The notes: a model not told the origin generated them from the letters alone. Numbered from the stretch's first letter, positions 15,655 through 22,674 are shown. The stretch is 22,849 bases of DNA from JADJNW01 sp046314415 (GCA_046314415.1 JBKBWT010000040.1:1-22849), one strand, 5' to 3'. Made by a program: numbers and translations.

Positions 15655-16683
15655 ATGGCGCGTTCAAAATACCAGTTTGGCAGATTGCAGATTATTGACC
15701 GGGAATTGCGAAAACGGGATCGGGTAAAAACCAAAGATTTAAAAAAAATCATCGAGGCAGAGCTTTCTATTAAAGTGGATGTAAAAACAATTCAGGAAGA
15801 TTTAAAAGCGATGAAAGATGATTCTGTGCTGGGATATTACGCGCCGATTGAATATGATACCCGCTCTAAATCTTATTATTATACCGACCGAAGTTATACG
15901 ATTCGCGCTTTTGGCTTGAAAGAAGATGAAATCCAAACGCTGCTCATGTACGCGCAACGCCTGAAATTATACAGTGATTATGGCTTATTACAAATGTTTT
16001 CTTCAGCAATGGATAAGGTGTTAAATGCTGTCGCCATCCAAAAAAATGTAGGCAAAGGAAAGGATATTAATTTGGTGGAATGGGTTCAATTTGAGGAAGT
16101 TATGCCGGTGCAAGGCAGTGAATACATTCCGATTATTGCTGATGCGTTGGAAAACAGACGCAAATTACAATTGACATATCGTAAATTTCAAAGTTATGAT
16201 ATTGCTTCTGTAAAAATAGTTGCGCCACATTTACTCAAAGAGTACGAAAATCGCTGGTACATGATCGCGTATGATGAGGAAGACCAGCGTATGAAAACGT
16301 ATGCCTTGGACCGTATTGAAGCGCTGATGCCTACCAATGAAAGTTTTGAGTTGCAATCCATTGATTTTCAGGAGCATTTTAAATACAGTATGGGGATCAC
16401 CATTAATGATATGCCGCCCCAGGAAATTATATTAGCGTTTGATCCTATACAAGGGATGTATGTAAAATCTTTACCTTTACATCATTCACAGAAGGTTTTG
16501 AAAGACAACGAATTAGAAACGATTATTTCCATCAATGTAAAACCTACCTACGAATTTTATGCTAAAATATTAAGTTTTGGAAACAGCGTAAAAATCGTGT
16601 CGCCCGCCCACATCGCCGCCGAAGTAAAAAACCGGCTTGCTCAGGCTTTAAAAAATTATGAGGAAGATTTTAAAGGTAAGTAA
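15655..16683 (+). CDS. WYL-domain transcriptional regulator
   Basis: This 342-residue protein has the layout of WYL regulators: an N-terminal winged-helix-like DNA-binding part (~1-80, FGRLQIIDRELRKRD then VDVKTIQEDLKAMKDD), a linker, and a WYL domain at ~150-235 (RRKLQLTYRKFQSYD, then ENRWYMIAYDEEDQRMKTYALDRIE), followed by a C-terminal WCX-like extension (~255-340). WYL domains sense nucleic acids or nucleotides in several characterised members and many regulate DNA-damage or phage-defence genes; the ligand here is unknown. No defence genes are adjacent: its neighbours are lon (divergent) and a gene-poor gap, so it may act on itself or on distant targets. The ATG at 15655 is supported by the -7 box just upstream. 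Confidence 0.9.
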   Translation: MARSKYQFGRLQIIDRELRKRDRVKTKDLKKIIEAELSIKVDVKTIQEDLKAMKDDSVLGYYAPIEYDTRSKSYYYTDRSYTIRAFGLKEDEIQTLLMYAQRLKLYSDYGLLQMFSSAMDKVLNAVAIQKNVGKGKDINLVEWVQFEEVMPVQGSEYIPIIADALENRRKLQLTYRKFQSYDIASVKIVAPHLLKEYENRWYMIAYDEEDQRMKTYALDRIEALMPTNESFELQSIDFQEHFKYSMGITINDMPPQEIILAFDPIQGMYVKSLPLHHSQKVLKDNELETIISINVKPTYEFYAKILSFGNSVKIVSPAHIAAEVKNRLAQALKNYEEDFKGK

Positions 16684-16776
16684 TTGATAAGAAGTTATTT
16701 AAATATATTGAATTTTAAAATCTGTTCTTTTGCCTAAATTTTTTGGATGACGAACTTCCACTTCGCCACCTGCCCT

Positions 16777-16784
16777 TATTTTTG
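16777..16784 (+). promoter_or_regulatory. Putative -7 box (TATTTTTG)
   Basis: TATTTTTG fits TAnnTTTG and ends 11 bases before the ATG at 16796. No clear -33 box is seen at the usual spacing. It may drive the small ORF or a non-coding transcript ending at the hairpin near 17010. Confidence 0.3.
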
Positions 16785-16795
16785 TATGGTATTCA

Positions 16796-17026
16796 ATGAA
16801 GAACGAAAATACGCGATTTGAAGGGGAAAAATGCTTTATAAAGATGTATCATATTCCAAATTTATCTTATAATCCCAGAAACAAACAAAAAACGCTTGAA
16901 CAAAACGCTAGAAGACCAAATGATTACAAGAAATTGAGATTGGTGCAAACAAATAATCCCGCGTTGCACTTTAGAGCCTTTCACTCGCAGTCTAAGCGGC
17001 TGCGGGTGAATTGGTTATTTATGTGA
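16796..17026 (+). CDS. Doubtful small ORF, 76 residues
   Basis: The ORF begins with ATG (MKNENTRFEGEK) shortly after a fitting -7 box. The product would be basic and rich in Asn, Lys and Arg, with no signal peptide, membrane segment or known motif. A strong hairpin (16980-17010) lies within its last third, which is unusual for a coding sequence. I do not recognise it; it may be a small unknown gene, a remnant, or chance. Confidence 0.22.
   Translation: MKNENTRFEGEKCFIKMYHIPNLSYNPRNKQKTLEQNARRPNDYKKLRLVQTNNPALHFRAFHSQSKRLRVNWLFM
16980..17010 (+). terminator. GC-rich hairpin, possible terminator
   Basis: TTCACTCGCAG (16980-16990) pairs with CTGCGGGTGAA (17000-17010) over 11 bases with a single wobble or mismatch and a 9-base loop, followed by the T-rich TTGGTTATTTAT. 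It is the most stable small hairpin seen in this gap and could end a transcript from the WYL gene or from the promoter at 16777. Confidence 0.45.
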
Positions 17027-17101
17027 GGTTTGTATAATGTTATATAAATTGGTTAAATATGATATTACTGCTGAAAATTATTAAACTACTGATTCATCTC
17101 A

Positions 17102-17500
17102 CTATCGTTTATAATCTGGGTTATGAAACCATACAGGCGTTGTATCGTCGGGAAAACCATTATAATTCACGGTAATTTCTGCGCCTGCTTCAATATCTTT
17201 CACGCTGTAAAAATCAATCGTATTTTCATCTAAATCTAAAATATATTCAGCATTGGCATCATAAGCATGATTGTATAAAGAGCCAAACCCCAGTGCAATG
17301 GCACATTGATCTTCGCCCTCGCCCCAGAAAAAATAATAATCATGTAAATAAGTCTGGTGAATAACCGGTAAATCTTCCTTGGGCAATATAATAACCGGAC
17401 AAATTTCGATCAAAGTGCCCGCCGCTATTGGCTCCGAAGTGAATACTCCCCGCCCGTTGATATTGCTATACCCAAAGTAAATATGTGGCAATCGTTGCAT
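17102..17500 (-). CDS. Small SET-domain protein
   Basis: The 132-residue protein is essentially a bare SET domain, the fold of SAM-dependent lysine methyltransferases. Visible motifs are the N-terminal GRGVFTSEPIAAGTLIE (17-32), the core GSLYNHAYDANAEY (73-86; the SET NHxxxxN element), and AEITVNYNG (107-115), which corresponds to the ELTYDY motif with the catalytic Tyr. There is no pre-SET or post-SET zinc-binding part. Free-standing SET proteins of this size are found across bacteria; their targets are mostly unknown and may be small proteins or ribosomal proteins. The ATG at 17500 (MQRLPHIYFG) is clear. It lies 78 bases downstream of the phzF-like gene on the same strand, so the two may share a transcript, although the gap carries intergenic filler motifs. 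Confidence 0.85.
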   Translation of the reverse strand: MQRLPHIYFGYSNINGRGVFTSEPIAAGTLIEICPVIILPKEDLPVIHQTYLHDYYFFWGEGEDQCAIALGFGSLYNHAYDANAEYILDLDENTIDFYSVKDIEAGAEITVNYNGFPDDTTPVWFHNPDYKR

Positions 17501-17578
17501 GTAATGAATTGTTATTTGTTAAATGTTAAACTGGCTAAAGTGTCGGACGCCTAATAACAATTAACCAATAACACTATT

Positions 17579-18361
17579 TTAAATAAAAATTTTACCAACT
17601 AAATAAGTCACGGCTTCGCCGCCAATCTCGGTACGGTCACCTTTGAGTTGTAAGGTTAAATCTCCGCTGCGTTTAGAAATTTGTTTTGCATGTAATTTAT
17701 TCTTTCCCAGGCGTTTAGCCCAGTAAGGTGTCAAAGTGGTATGCGCAGAACCCGTCACCGGGTCTTCATCTACACCACTCTGCGGAAAAAAACAACGCGA
17801 TACGAAATCCACCTCAATGCCCGGCGCGGTAACAATGGTGCCACGACCACCAGCTTCGGCAATTTTACGCAAATCGGGTTTTAAATTTTCCACTTGGGAC
17901 TGCTCTTCCAGCACGACCATCCAATCGGTTTTCCCTTGATAAAGCTCTACCGGTGCCGTGCCAAGGGCTTCCACTAAATGTGGTGCATTCTCAACTTTTG
18001 TAATATGATCTGTCGGGAAATTCAACAAATACTGGGTTCCCCGCTTTTCTACGGTTAATAATCCACTGCGGGATTGAAATTTTATTACATCCTTATTATA
18101 TCCTAAATGCTCGTATAATACGTGCGCTGTGGCGACCGTAGCGTGCCCACACAAATCCACTTCTACCGCCGGGGTAAACCAACGCAGGCGAAACCCATCG
18201 TCTTCCTGCACAAAATAAGCCGTTTCGGCGAGGTTGTTTTCCTGGGCAATGTCTTGCAGCACGGCATCGGGCAACCATTCGTTCAGCGGTACGACCGCAG
18301 CGGGATTTCCTTTAAAACGTTGATTCGTAAAGGCATCAACCTGATAAATTGTTAACTCCAT
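17579..18361 (-). CDS. PhzF-family isomerase/epimerase-like protein
   Basis: This 260-residue cytoplasmic protein belongs to the PhzF family (diaminopimelate-epimerase fold, two similar halves). Signatures: YQVDAFTNQRFKGNPAAVV at the N-terminus, the catalytic Glu equivalent E46 in NNLAETAYF, DLCGHATVATAHVL (69-82), and GVDEDPVTGSAHTTL (~198-212) in the second half. PhzF itself isomerises a dihydro-anthranilate in phenazine synthesis, but no other phenazine genes are present, so this is one of the many PhzF-like proteins (YddE/YHI9 type) with unknown substrate. The ATG at 18361 (MELTIYQVDAF) is preferred over a TTG 15 bases upstream. Length is normal for the family. Confidence 0.93.
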   Translation of the reverse strand: MELTIYQVDAFTNQRFKGNPAAVVPLNEWLPDAVLQDIAQENNLAETAYFVQEDDGFRLRWFTPAVEVDLCGHATVATAHVLYEHLGYNKDVIKFQSRSGLLTVEKRGTQYLLNFPTDHITKVENAPHLVEALGTAPVELYQGKTDWMVVLEEQSQVENLKPDLRKIAEAGGRGTIVTAPGIEVDFVSRCFFPQSGVDEDPVTGSAHTTLTPYWAKRLGKNKLHAKQISKRSGDLTLQLKGDRTEIGGEAVTYLVGKIFI

Positions 18362-18370
18362 TTTTATTGA

Positions 18371-18429
18371 GTTCAAAAATTTGATGGTTCAAATATTATA
18401 AGAAAATTAAACCTTTGAACACTTGAACC
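18371..18429. repeat. Nested GTTCAA inverted repeats between phzF-like gene and tyrS
   Basis: GTTCAAA (18371-18377) pairs with TTTGAAC (18414-18420), and GGTTCAA (18386-18392) pairs with TTGAACC (18423-18429). The pairs overlap, so only one can form at a time. They lie just after the tyrS stop on its transcript and before the phzF-like start, and could be a weak terminator or simple intergenic filler. Confidence 0.4.
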
Positions 18430-18436
18430 TTAAACT

Positions 18437-19711
18437 TTACTGTACTACGACTAAATACTTATTTTTCTTACCATTTTCTACCATCAAATATTTACCGTGT
18501 AATAAAGATTCGCCGTTTAATATTACATCCTGGTTTGCAATTTTATCTTTATTCACCGACACGGCATTGCCCTGAATGGCGCGGCGGGCTTCACTTTTCG
18601 ACGTTACAATCTGCGTTTGCTCCGCCATTAAATCCACTACATTTACACCATTGGTAACAATAGCTTTCGGAACGGTAAAACTCGGAATTTCGCTCGCCAC
18701 CGTCGCCAACTCGCGTTCGCTCAGGGCTGCCAAATTTTCTTTGGAGGCATTTTTGCCAAACAGCAAATTCGATACTTTGAGCACCGATTCATAATCTTCC
18801 TGCGAATGAATGCGAATGGTGAGTTCTTCTGCCAAAATTCTTTTCAATTCACGCGGATTATCAGCATGTTGCGCTTCCAGGGCTTCGACTTCTTCCTGCG
18901 ACTTTAAAGTAAAATAACGCATGAATTTGGGAATGTCTGCATCGTCGGCATTGATCCAGAATTGGTAGAATTTGTACGGCGAAGTCATATTTGGATCCAG
19001 CCAGATATTACCTTCCGTAGATTTGCCAAATTTTGTTCCGTCGGCTTTCGTCAATAGGGGAGTGGTCGCAGCGTAAGCTTTTTCACCCAGATTGCGGCGG
19101 ATAAACTCCGTACCCGAAGTAATATTGCCCCACTGGTCGGAGCCACCCACTTGCAAAATGCAGTTTTTGGTTTGAAACAACACTTGAAAATCGTAGGCTT
19201 GTAATAATTGATAGCTGAATTCGGTAAAGGAAATGCCCGTTTCCAAACGCTTTTGCACGGATTCCTTGCTCATCATGTAGTTGACCGTCAAGGTTTTACC
19301 CACCGTGCGCAGGAATTCGAGCACATTCATCTCTTTATAAAAATCAAGATTATTTACAAACTCCGCTTTGTTCTCGCCATTATCAAAATCAAGAAATTTT
19401 TTAAACTGTTCTTTTTGAAATGTGAGGTTGCGATCCAACTCGTCGGTTGATTTCAGTTCGCGCTCTTTGTCCTTGCCGGAAGGGTCGCCAATGCGTCCGG
19501 TGGCACCACCCATCAATACAATTGGCTTATTACCAGACAGTTGAAATAATTTTAAAATCATGATTTGTACATAATTGCCGATGGTCAGGGAGGGAGCCGT
19601 CGGGTCAAATCCGATGTAACCCGTAATCATGCCGGCGTTAAGGGCTTCGTCCAAACCGGGCGTCATATCCTGGAGCATGCCGCGCCACTTCAATTCGTTC
19701 AAGAAGTTCAT
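18437..19711 (-). CDS. tyrS: Tyrosyl-tRNA synthetase
   Basis: TyrRS charges tRNA-Tyr in the cytoplasm; it works as a dimer. The 424-residue product has a class I catalytic core with DPTAPS (36-41), VLMGGATGRIGDPSGKD, the tyrosine-pocket stretch SYQLLQAYDF, VGGSDQWGNITSG and the KFGKS loop at 227-231 (KMSKS equivalent). The C-terminus has an S4 RNA-binding domain (SKSEARRAIQGNAVSVN). The ATG at 19711 (MNFLNELKWRGMLQD) matches the usual start of Bacteroidota TyrRS; an in-frame TTG 21 bases upstream would overlap the toxin gene and is rejected. Odd point: the HIGH signature reads T43-I-G-N46, so the position equal to His45 of Geobacillus TyrRS is Thr and His48 is Asn. The gene starts 10 bases after the stop of a MazF-like toxin gene. 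Confidence 0.97.
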   Translation of the reverse strand: MNFLNELKWRGMLQDMTPGLDEALNAGMITGYIGFDPTAPSLTIGNYVQIMILKLFQLSGNKPIVLMGGATGRIGDPSGKDKERELKSTDELDRNLTFQKEQFKKFLDFDNGENKAEFVNNLDFYKEMNVLEFLRTVGKTLTVNYMMSKESVQKRLETGISFTEFSYQLLQAYDFQVLFQTKNCILQVGGSDQWGNITSGTEFIRRNLGEKAYAATTPLLTKADGTKFGKSTEGNIWLDPNMTSPYKFYQFWINADDADIPKFMRYFTLKSQEEVEALEAQHADNPRELKRILAEELTIRIHSQEDYESVLKVSNLLFGKNASKENLAALSERELATVASEIPSFTVPKAIVTNGVNVVDLMAEQTQIVTSKSEARRAIQGNAVSVNKDKIANQDVILNGESLLHGKYLMVENGKKNKYLVVVQ

Positions 19712-19721
19712 TGCTTTGTAG

Positions 19722-20063
19722 TTATATTTCAATATCTAAATGTATAAGAATTGCTTGCTCTATTTCTTTGATCTTTAATGAATTAAGTTGACCAATTTTG
19801 CTTTCCAGCCTCTGTTTATCAATAGTACGTATTTGATTCGCCTTTACTTTAGAATCATTTTTCAAATTTGCCTCACTCGCTTTTAAAAAAACTTCAAAAG
19901 GATAAATTTTATCAGTCGTTGAAGTAATTGGAAGTATCGTGACAGTGTCAGCAAATTGGTTATTCCTGTCATTTGAAACAATTAAGACCGGACGCTTTTT
20001 GGCAATTTCACTACCTATTGTTGGGCTTAAATTAGCCCAATAAATTTCGCCTCGTTTAATCAT
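19722..20063 (-). CDS. MazF/PemK-family toxin (endoribonuclease)
   Basis: This 113-residue protein has the PemK/MazF fold signatures: MIKRGEIYWANLSPTIGSEI at the N-terminus with the RGEIYWA strand and the downstream KKRPVLIVSND, then VTILPITST and KVKANQIRTIDKQRL. Toxins of this family cut RNA at short specific sequences and arrest growth; here the cutting site cannot be told. Arg and Thr/Ser residues used in catalysis by known members (R in KKRPV, S/T in ITST) are present, so it looks intact. Its start overlaps the antitoxin stop by four bases (ATGA), a sign of translational coupling, and its stop lies 10 bases before tyrS. Confidence 0.92.
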   Translation of the reverse strand: MIKRGEIYWANLSPTIGSEIAKKRPVLIVSNDRNNQFADTVTILPITSTTDKIYPFEVFLKASEANLKNDSKVKANQIRTIDKQRLESKIGQLNSLKIKEIEQAILIHLDIEI

Positions 20064-20287
20064 ATATTTTCAAAATCTGCTGTCTCAAAATCTTTGGTAA
20101 GATCCAAATCTTCTTTTGCTGTGGCTTGATACCCTTCTATCAGCAATGCATCCAGATTTTTACGTTTCTCCCGGTCAATTTTTTCCTGAATGGCTTCTAA
20201 TACAAATTCCTCTTTATCAGAAGCTAACACTTCTAAATATTGAGAAATACTGTCTGGCACATGAATTTCCAAAGTTTGTACTGCCAT
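20060..20287 (-). CDS. Antitoxin partner of the MazF-like toxin
   Basis: The 75-residue protein begins MAVQTLEIHVPDSISQYLEVLA, a short beta strand followed by helices as expected for ribbon-helix-helix type DNA-binding antitoxins, and ends in an acidic tail (KEDLDLTKDFETADFENI) of the kind that wraps and blocks the toxin. It lies directly upstream of the toxin gene with a four-base overlap. Such antitoxins normally repress their own operon together with the toxin. The sequence is not clearly MazE (AbrB-like) and fits better an RHH-type antitoxin; family assignment is by context and length. Confidence 0.85.
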   Translation of the reverse strand: MAVQTLEIHVPDSISQYLEVLASDKEEFVLEAIQEKIDREKRKNLDALLIEGYQATAKEDLDLTKDFETADFENI

Positions 20288-20307
20288 AGCACATGAATTT
20301 AAATGCT
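20288..20307. promoter_or_regulatory. Imperfect palindrome, possible antitoxin operator
   Basis: AGCACATGAATTTAAATGCT lies between the -7 box and the antitoxin start; its halves agree at 7 of 10 positions, with AGCA/TGCT at the ends. Its place suits autoregulation by the antitoxin, but the symmetry is weak. Confidence 0.25.
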
Positions 20308-20309
20308 CG

Positions 20310-20337
20310 CAAATTTATCATTTTTCAATAGAACAAA
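20310..20337 (-). promoter_or_regulatory. Putative promoter of the antitoxin-toxin-(tyrS) operon
   Basis: On the minus strand TTTG (20337-20334) and TAAATTTG (20317-20310) are 16 bases apart, close to the Bacteroidota -33/-7 arrangement. The -7 box lies 22 bases before the antitoxin ATG. Confidence 0.5.
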
Positions 20338-20475
20338 AACAGTTATCCGTGATTGCTTGTCAGGAAAATGCAGTAAAGCATTCTAATGAAGCAATAACCA
20401 ATAACAATTCATGATTAACCAATAAACATTTACAATCATTCCAAAATTCCATCGTTCCATTATTTCAGTATTCCC

Positions 20476-20483
20476 TATCTTTA
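20476..20483 (+). promoter_or_regulatory. Putative -7 box (TATCTTTA) for the permease gene
   Basis: TATCTTTA differs from TAnnTTTG only in the last base and ends six bases before the ATG at 20490, implying a very short leader. Confidence 0.35.
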
Positions 20484-20489
20484 CGGCGT

Positions 20490-21785
20490 ATGAATTTTTC
20501 CTACTTTATAGCACGTCGGGTGGCCTTGTCGGGCGAGCGCTCGTTTTCACGCCTTATCATTCGCATTGCAGTGGTGGCGGTAGCATTGAGCGTGGCGGTG
20601 ATGATTGCAACCAATGCCTTGGTGGCAGGTTTTAAAAACCAGATCAGCAGCAAGATTTTTGGTTTCTGGGGGCATATTCATATTACAGATACGGATATAA
20701 GTACTTCATTATTAGAAGCTTATCCGATTAAAATCAACCAGCCGTTTTACCCTTACATTGATACCGTCCAAAAGGTGGATTACTTTGAAACCCGCAATTT
20801 TTTGGGTTTTGAATGGGATCAGGAAACGCACACCGAAGGCGGCGTGAGCCACGTGCAGGTATTTGCGGTGAAACCCGGCATTATCAAGGCTAAAAATGAA
20901 ATTGAAGGCATTTTATTAAAAGGGGTAGGCAAGGATTTTAATTGGAAATTCATGCGCCAGTACTTGCAAAAAGGCGATACGCTGGCACTGCCCGATACGG
21001 CGATGTCTTCACAAATCCTGATTTCCCGGCAGACCGCCGACCGCCTCCGCGTGGATGTGGGCGACGATTTTATCGTGCATTTTGTGCAAAATGGCAATCA
21101 ATTGAAGCGCCGCTTTGATGTGGTGGGCATTTATAAAACCGGTTTGGAAGAATACGACAAAGTATTCGCCCTGGTGGACATTCGCCAGATTCAGCGTTTG
21201 CTGGGCTGGCAGCCCGATGAAGTGGGCGGTTTTGAAGTATTTATTGACGATATTGACGACCTGGAAATCATCAATGAATACATTTACCGCGAGCAATTGC
21301 CGAATAATTTATACTCGGAAACCATTCGCGAAAAGCTGCCGGAAATCTTTGAATGGCTTGATTTACAGGATATTAATGAAGTTGTTATCCTGAGTTTAAT
21401 GGTCATCGTCGCCATTATTAATATGATAACGGCACTCATGATTTTGATTCTGGAACGCACCAACATGATCGGCACGCTCAAAGCACTGGGCACCACCAAT
21501 TGGAACATCCGGCGAATATTTTTATTTTACGCCGCTTATATCGTAATCGTGGGTTTATTCTGGGGAAATTTGATTGGTTTGGGCTTGTGCGTTTTACAAG
21601 ATCAGTTTGAAATTATAAAATTGTCCGAAGAGAATTATTACTTATCGGTAGCGCCCATAGAAATTCAATTCTGGAGCGTGTTGTTGATCAATATCGGTAC
21701 ACTCATTGTTACCCTGGTCTTTTTAATTGTACCCTCGTATTTAGTGACCAGCATCAGCCCGGTCAAAGCGATACGATTTAATTGA
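20490..21785 (+). CDS. FtsX-like ABC transporter permease (LolC/LolE type)
   Basis: The 431-residue inner-membrane protein has the MacB/LolC/FtsX layout: one N-terminal membrane helix (~22-46, IIRIAVVAVALSVAVMIATN), a periplasmic domain of ~240 residues, then three C-terminal helices (~295-317 VVILSLMVIVAIINMITALM, ~345-372 FLFYAAYIVIVGLFWGNLIG, ~395-420). The LERTNMIGTLKALGTTNWNIRRIF stretch after the second helix is the cytoplasmic coupling segment of FtsX-type permeases. In LolCDE the complex extracts lipoproteins from the inner membrane for the outer membrane; here no ATPase (LolD) gene is adjacent, so the partner must lie elsewhere. Start at the ATG of MNFSYFIARR, a common beginning in Bacteroidota homologues. 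It is divergent from the toxin-antitoxin operon. Confidence 0.9.
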   Translation: MNFSYFIARRVALSGERSFSRLIIRIAVVAVALSVAVMIATNALVAGFKNQISSKIFGFWGHIHITDTDISTSLLEAYPIKINQPFYPYIDTVQKVDYFETRNFLGFEWDQETHTEGGVSHVQVFAVKPGIIKAKNEIEGILLKGVGKDFNWKFMRQYLQKGDTLALPDTAMSSQILISRQTADRLRVDVGDDFIVHFVQNGNQLKRRFDVVGIYKTGLEEYDKVFALVDIRQIQRLLGWQPDEVGGFEVFIDDIDDLEIINEYIYREQLPNNLYSETIREKLPEIFEWLDLQDINEVVILSLMVIVAIINMITALMILILERTNMIGTLKALGTTNWNIRRIFLFYAAYIVIVGLFWGNLIGLGLCVLQDQFEIIKLSEENYYLSVAPIEIQFWSVLLINIGTLIVTLVFLIVPSYLVTSISPVKAIRFN

Positions 21786-21789
21786 GATT

Positions 21790-21802
21790 GTACACTGATT
21801 TT
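21790..21802 (+). repeat. 13-base motif shared with the lon-rlmI palindrome
   Basis: GTACACTGATTTT lies five bases after the permease stop and is identical to 13003-13015, the left edge of the palindrome between lon and rlmI. In both cases it is close to the end of a gene and followed by an A/T stretch with AAG. Confidence 0.6.
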
Positions 21803-21840
21803 TAAGCGTATGTTTAAAATTTATAAAAGCATTTTGTTGT

Positions 21841-21937
21841 CACCACTAAGCACACCAAGCATTTTCAAAGAGTTGCACGCCGTGGCGTGTTTGACAGGAT
21901 TAAACCAACCTAACAAATCTAAGTGTACTAAGTGGTG
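21841..21937. repeat. Second two-tier inverted repeat, after the permease gene
   Basis: The outer arms CACCACTAAGCACACCAAG (21841-21859) and CTAAGTGTACTAAGTGGTG (21919-21937) pair at 15 of 19 positions, with six to seven perfect pairs at the tips. Inside, CACGC (21876-21880) and GCGTG (21885-21889) form a GC-rich stem with a 4-base loop. It lies between two plus-strand genes and may be a terminator or a dispersed palindromic element. Confidence 0.55.
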
Positions 21938-22007
21938 AAATTTAAACAACCTTTTAAATCATAACAAATTTAAATATCATAACAATCCATGTCCCATTTA
22001 CGAACAT

Positions 22008-22661
22008 ATGCTGCTATTTAGAATACTTGACATTTTTACGCTTTTTCCGATCCGTATCAAACGGCTTTTCCTGCATTTTACGCAACTTTTTAAACAAAAG
22101 CCCCACCATTGGCTTATTGAGTTTTGCTTTTTATTACTGGAAATCTTCGGTGTTTTCGATCTCTACGATGGCTTTGCCAGTCTTGCCAAACGCGCCCGTC
22201 CGCTCACCGAGCACGAAATTGGCATTGCGCGTTCGATCTTTGGCGATAGCCTCGCCTACGAGCGGGTGCGCGTGGATGAGCGGGCGTATTGGGGTCCACG
22301 CAAGGGCAATTTTTGTTACGTTAGTTGTTACACGATTAATAGTTGGGGCATCATGCCCGATTCTATTCTTATACACGAGCTTACCCATGTGTGGCAGTAC
22401 CAGCACCTCGGCAGCGTGTATATTCCGCGCGCCCTTTCGGCACAATTTACTGCCGAAGGCTACAATTACGGCGGCGTCAAAGCCCTGCGCGCTGCCATGC
22501 AAAACGGCAAAACCCTGCTCGATTTTAATTACGAACAACAAGCCGACATCATCGAAGATTACTACCGCCTCTTGCTCGGCTACCGCCCTTCCTGGGGCAA
22601 TGCCACCGAAGATGACCTCGACATCTACGCACATTTTGCTAACCAACTCCATATAAAATAA
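22008..22661 (+). CDS. Putative HExxH zinc metallopeptidase-like protein (DUF4157/Vgr-related-like)
   Basis: The 217-residue protein carries H123-E-L-T-H127 followed by VWQYQ, the zinc-binding HExxH helix in the form seen in DUF4157-type and so-called Vgr-related proteins. Upstream, LTEHEIGIARSIFGDSLAYERVRVDE (~66-91) fits the region that precedes the HExxH in those proteins. A candidate third ligand lies in NYEQQADIIEDYY (~174-186; E176, D180 or E183). The first ~50 residues are basic and then hydrophobic (WLIEFCFLLLEIFGVF), so membrane attachment is possible; there is no clear signal peptide. Two other long ORFs in the same stretch (plus and minus) are shadows. The function is unknown: a true protease, or a domain that has lost activity. 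The start at the ATG of MLLFRILDIF is the first in frame. Confidence 0.72.
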   Translation: MLLFRILDIFTLFPIRIKRLFLHFTQLFKQKPHHWLIEFCFLLLEIFGVFDLYDGFASLAKRARPLTEHEIGIARSIFGDSLAYERVRVDERAYWGPRKGNFCYVSCYTINSWGIMPDSILIHELTHVWQYQHLGSVYIPRALSAQFTAEGYNYGGVKALRAAMQNGKTLLDFNYEQQADIIEDYYRLLLGYRPSWGNATEDDLDIYAHFANQLHIK

Positions 22662-22674
22662 CGGAATACATCAT

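Larger units (their letters stand above)
16684..17101. other. Gene-poor gap after the WYL regulator
   Basis: These 418 bases hold a possible promoter (16777-16784), one doubtful small ORF (16796-17026) and a GC-rich hairpin (16980-17010). The rest is AT-rich with nothing recognisable. Confidence 0.5.

Noticed and set aside
17579..18361. Phenazine biosynthesis locus suggested by the PhzF-like gene
   Set aside because: No other phz gene lies in the window; PhzF-like proteins are widespread without phenazine synthesis.
19712..19732. Upstream TTG start for tyrS
   Set aside because: It would overlap the toxin gene, and the ATG at 19711 matches the usual TyrRS beginning.
15655..20287. Phage-defence island suggested by a WYL regulator, a TA pair and a SET protein
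   Set aside because: The genes are interleaved with housekeeping genes (lon, tyrS), are on different strands and include no known defence effector; co-occurrence alone is not enough.
22027..22656. Second plus-strand frame (209 codons) and a minus-strand frame (172 codons, 22134-22652) over the HExxH gene
   Set aside because: Only the frame starting at 22008 carries the HELTHVWQ motif and its upstream family block; the others are composition shadows.
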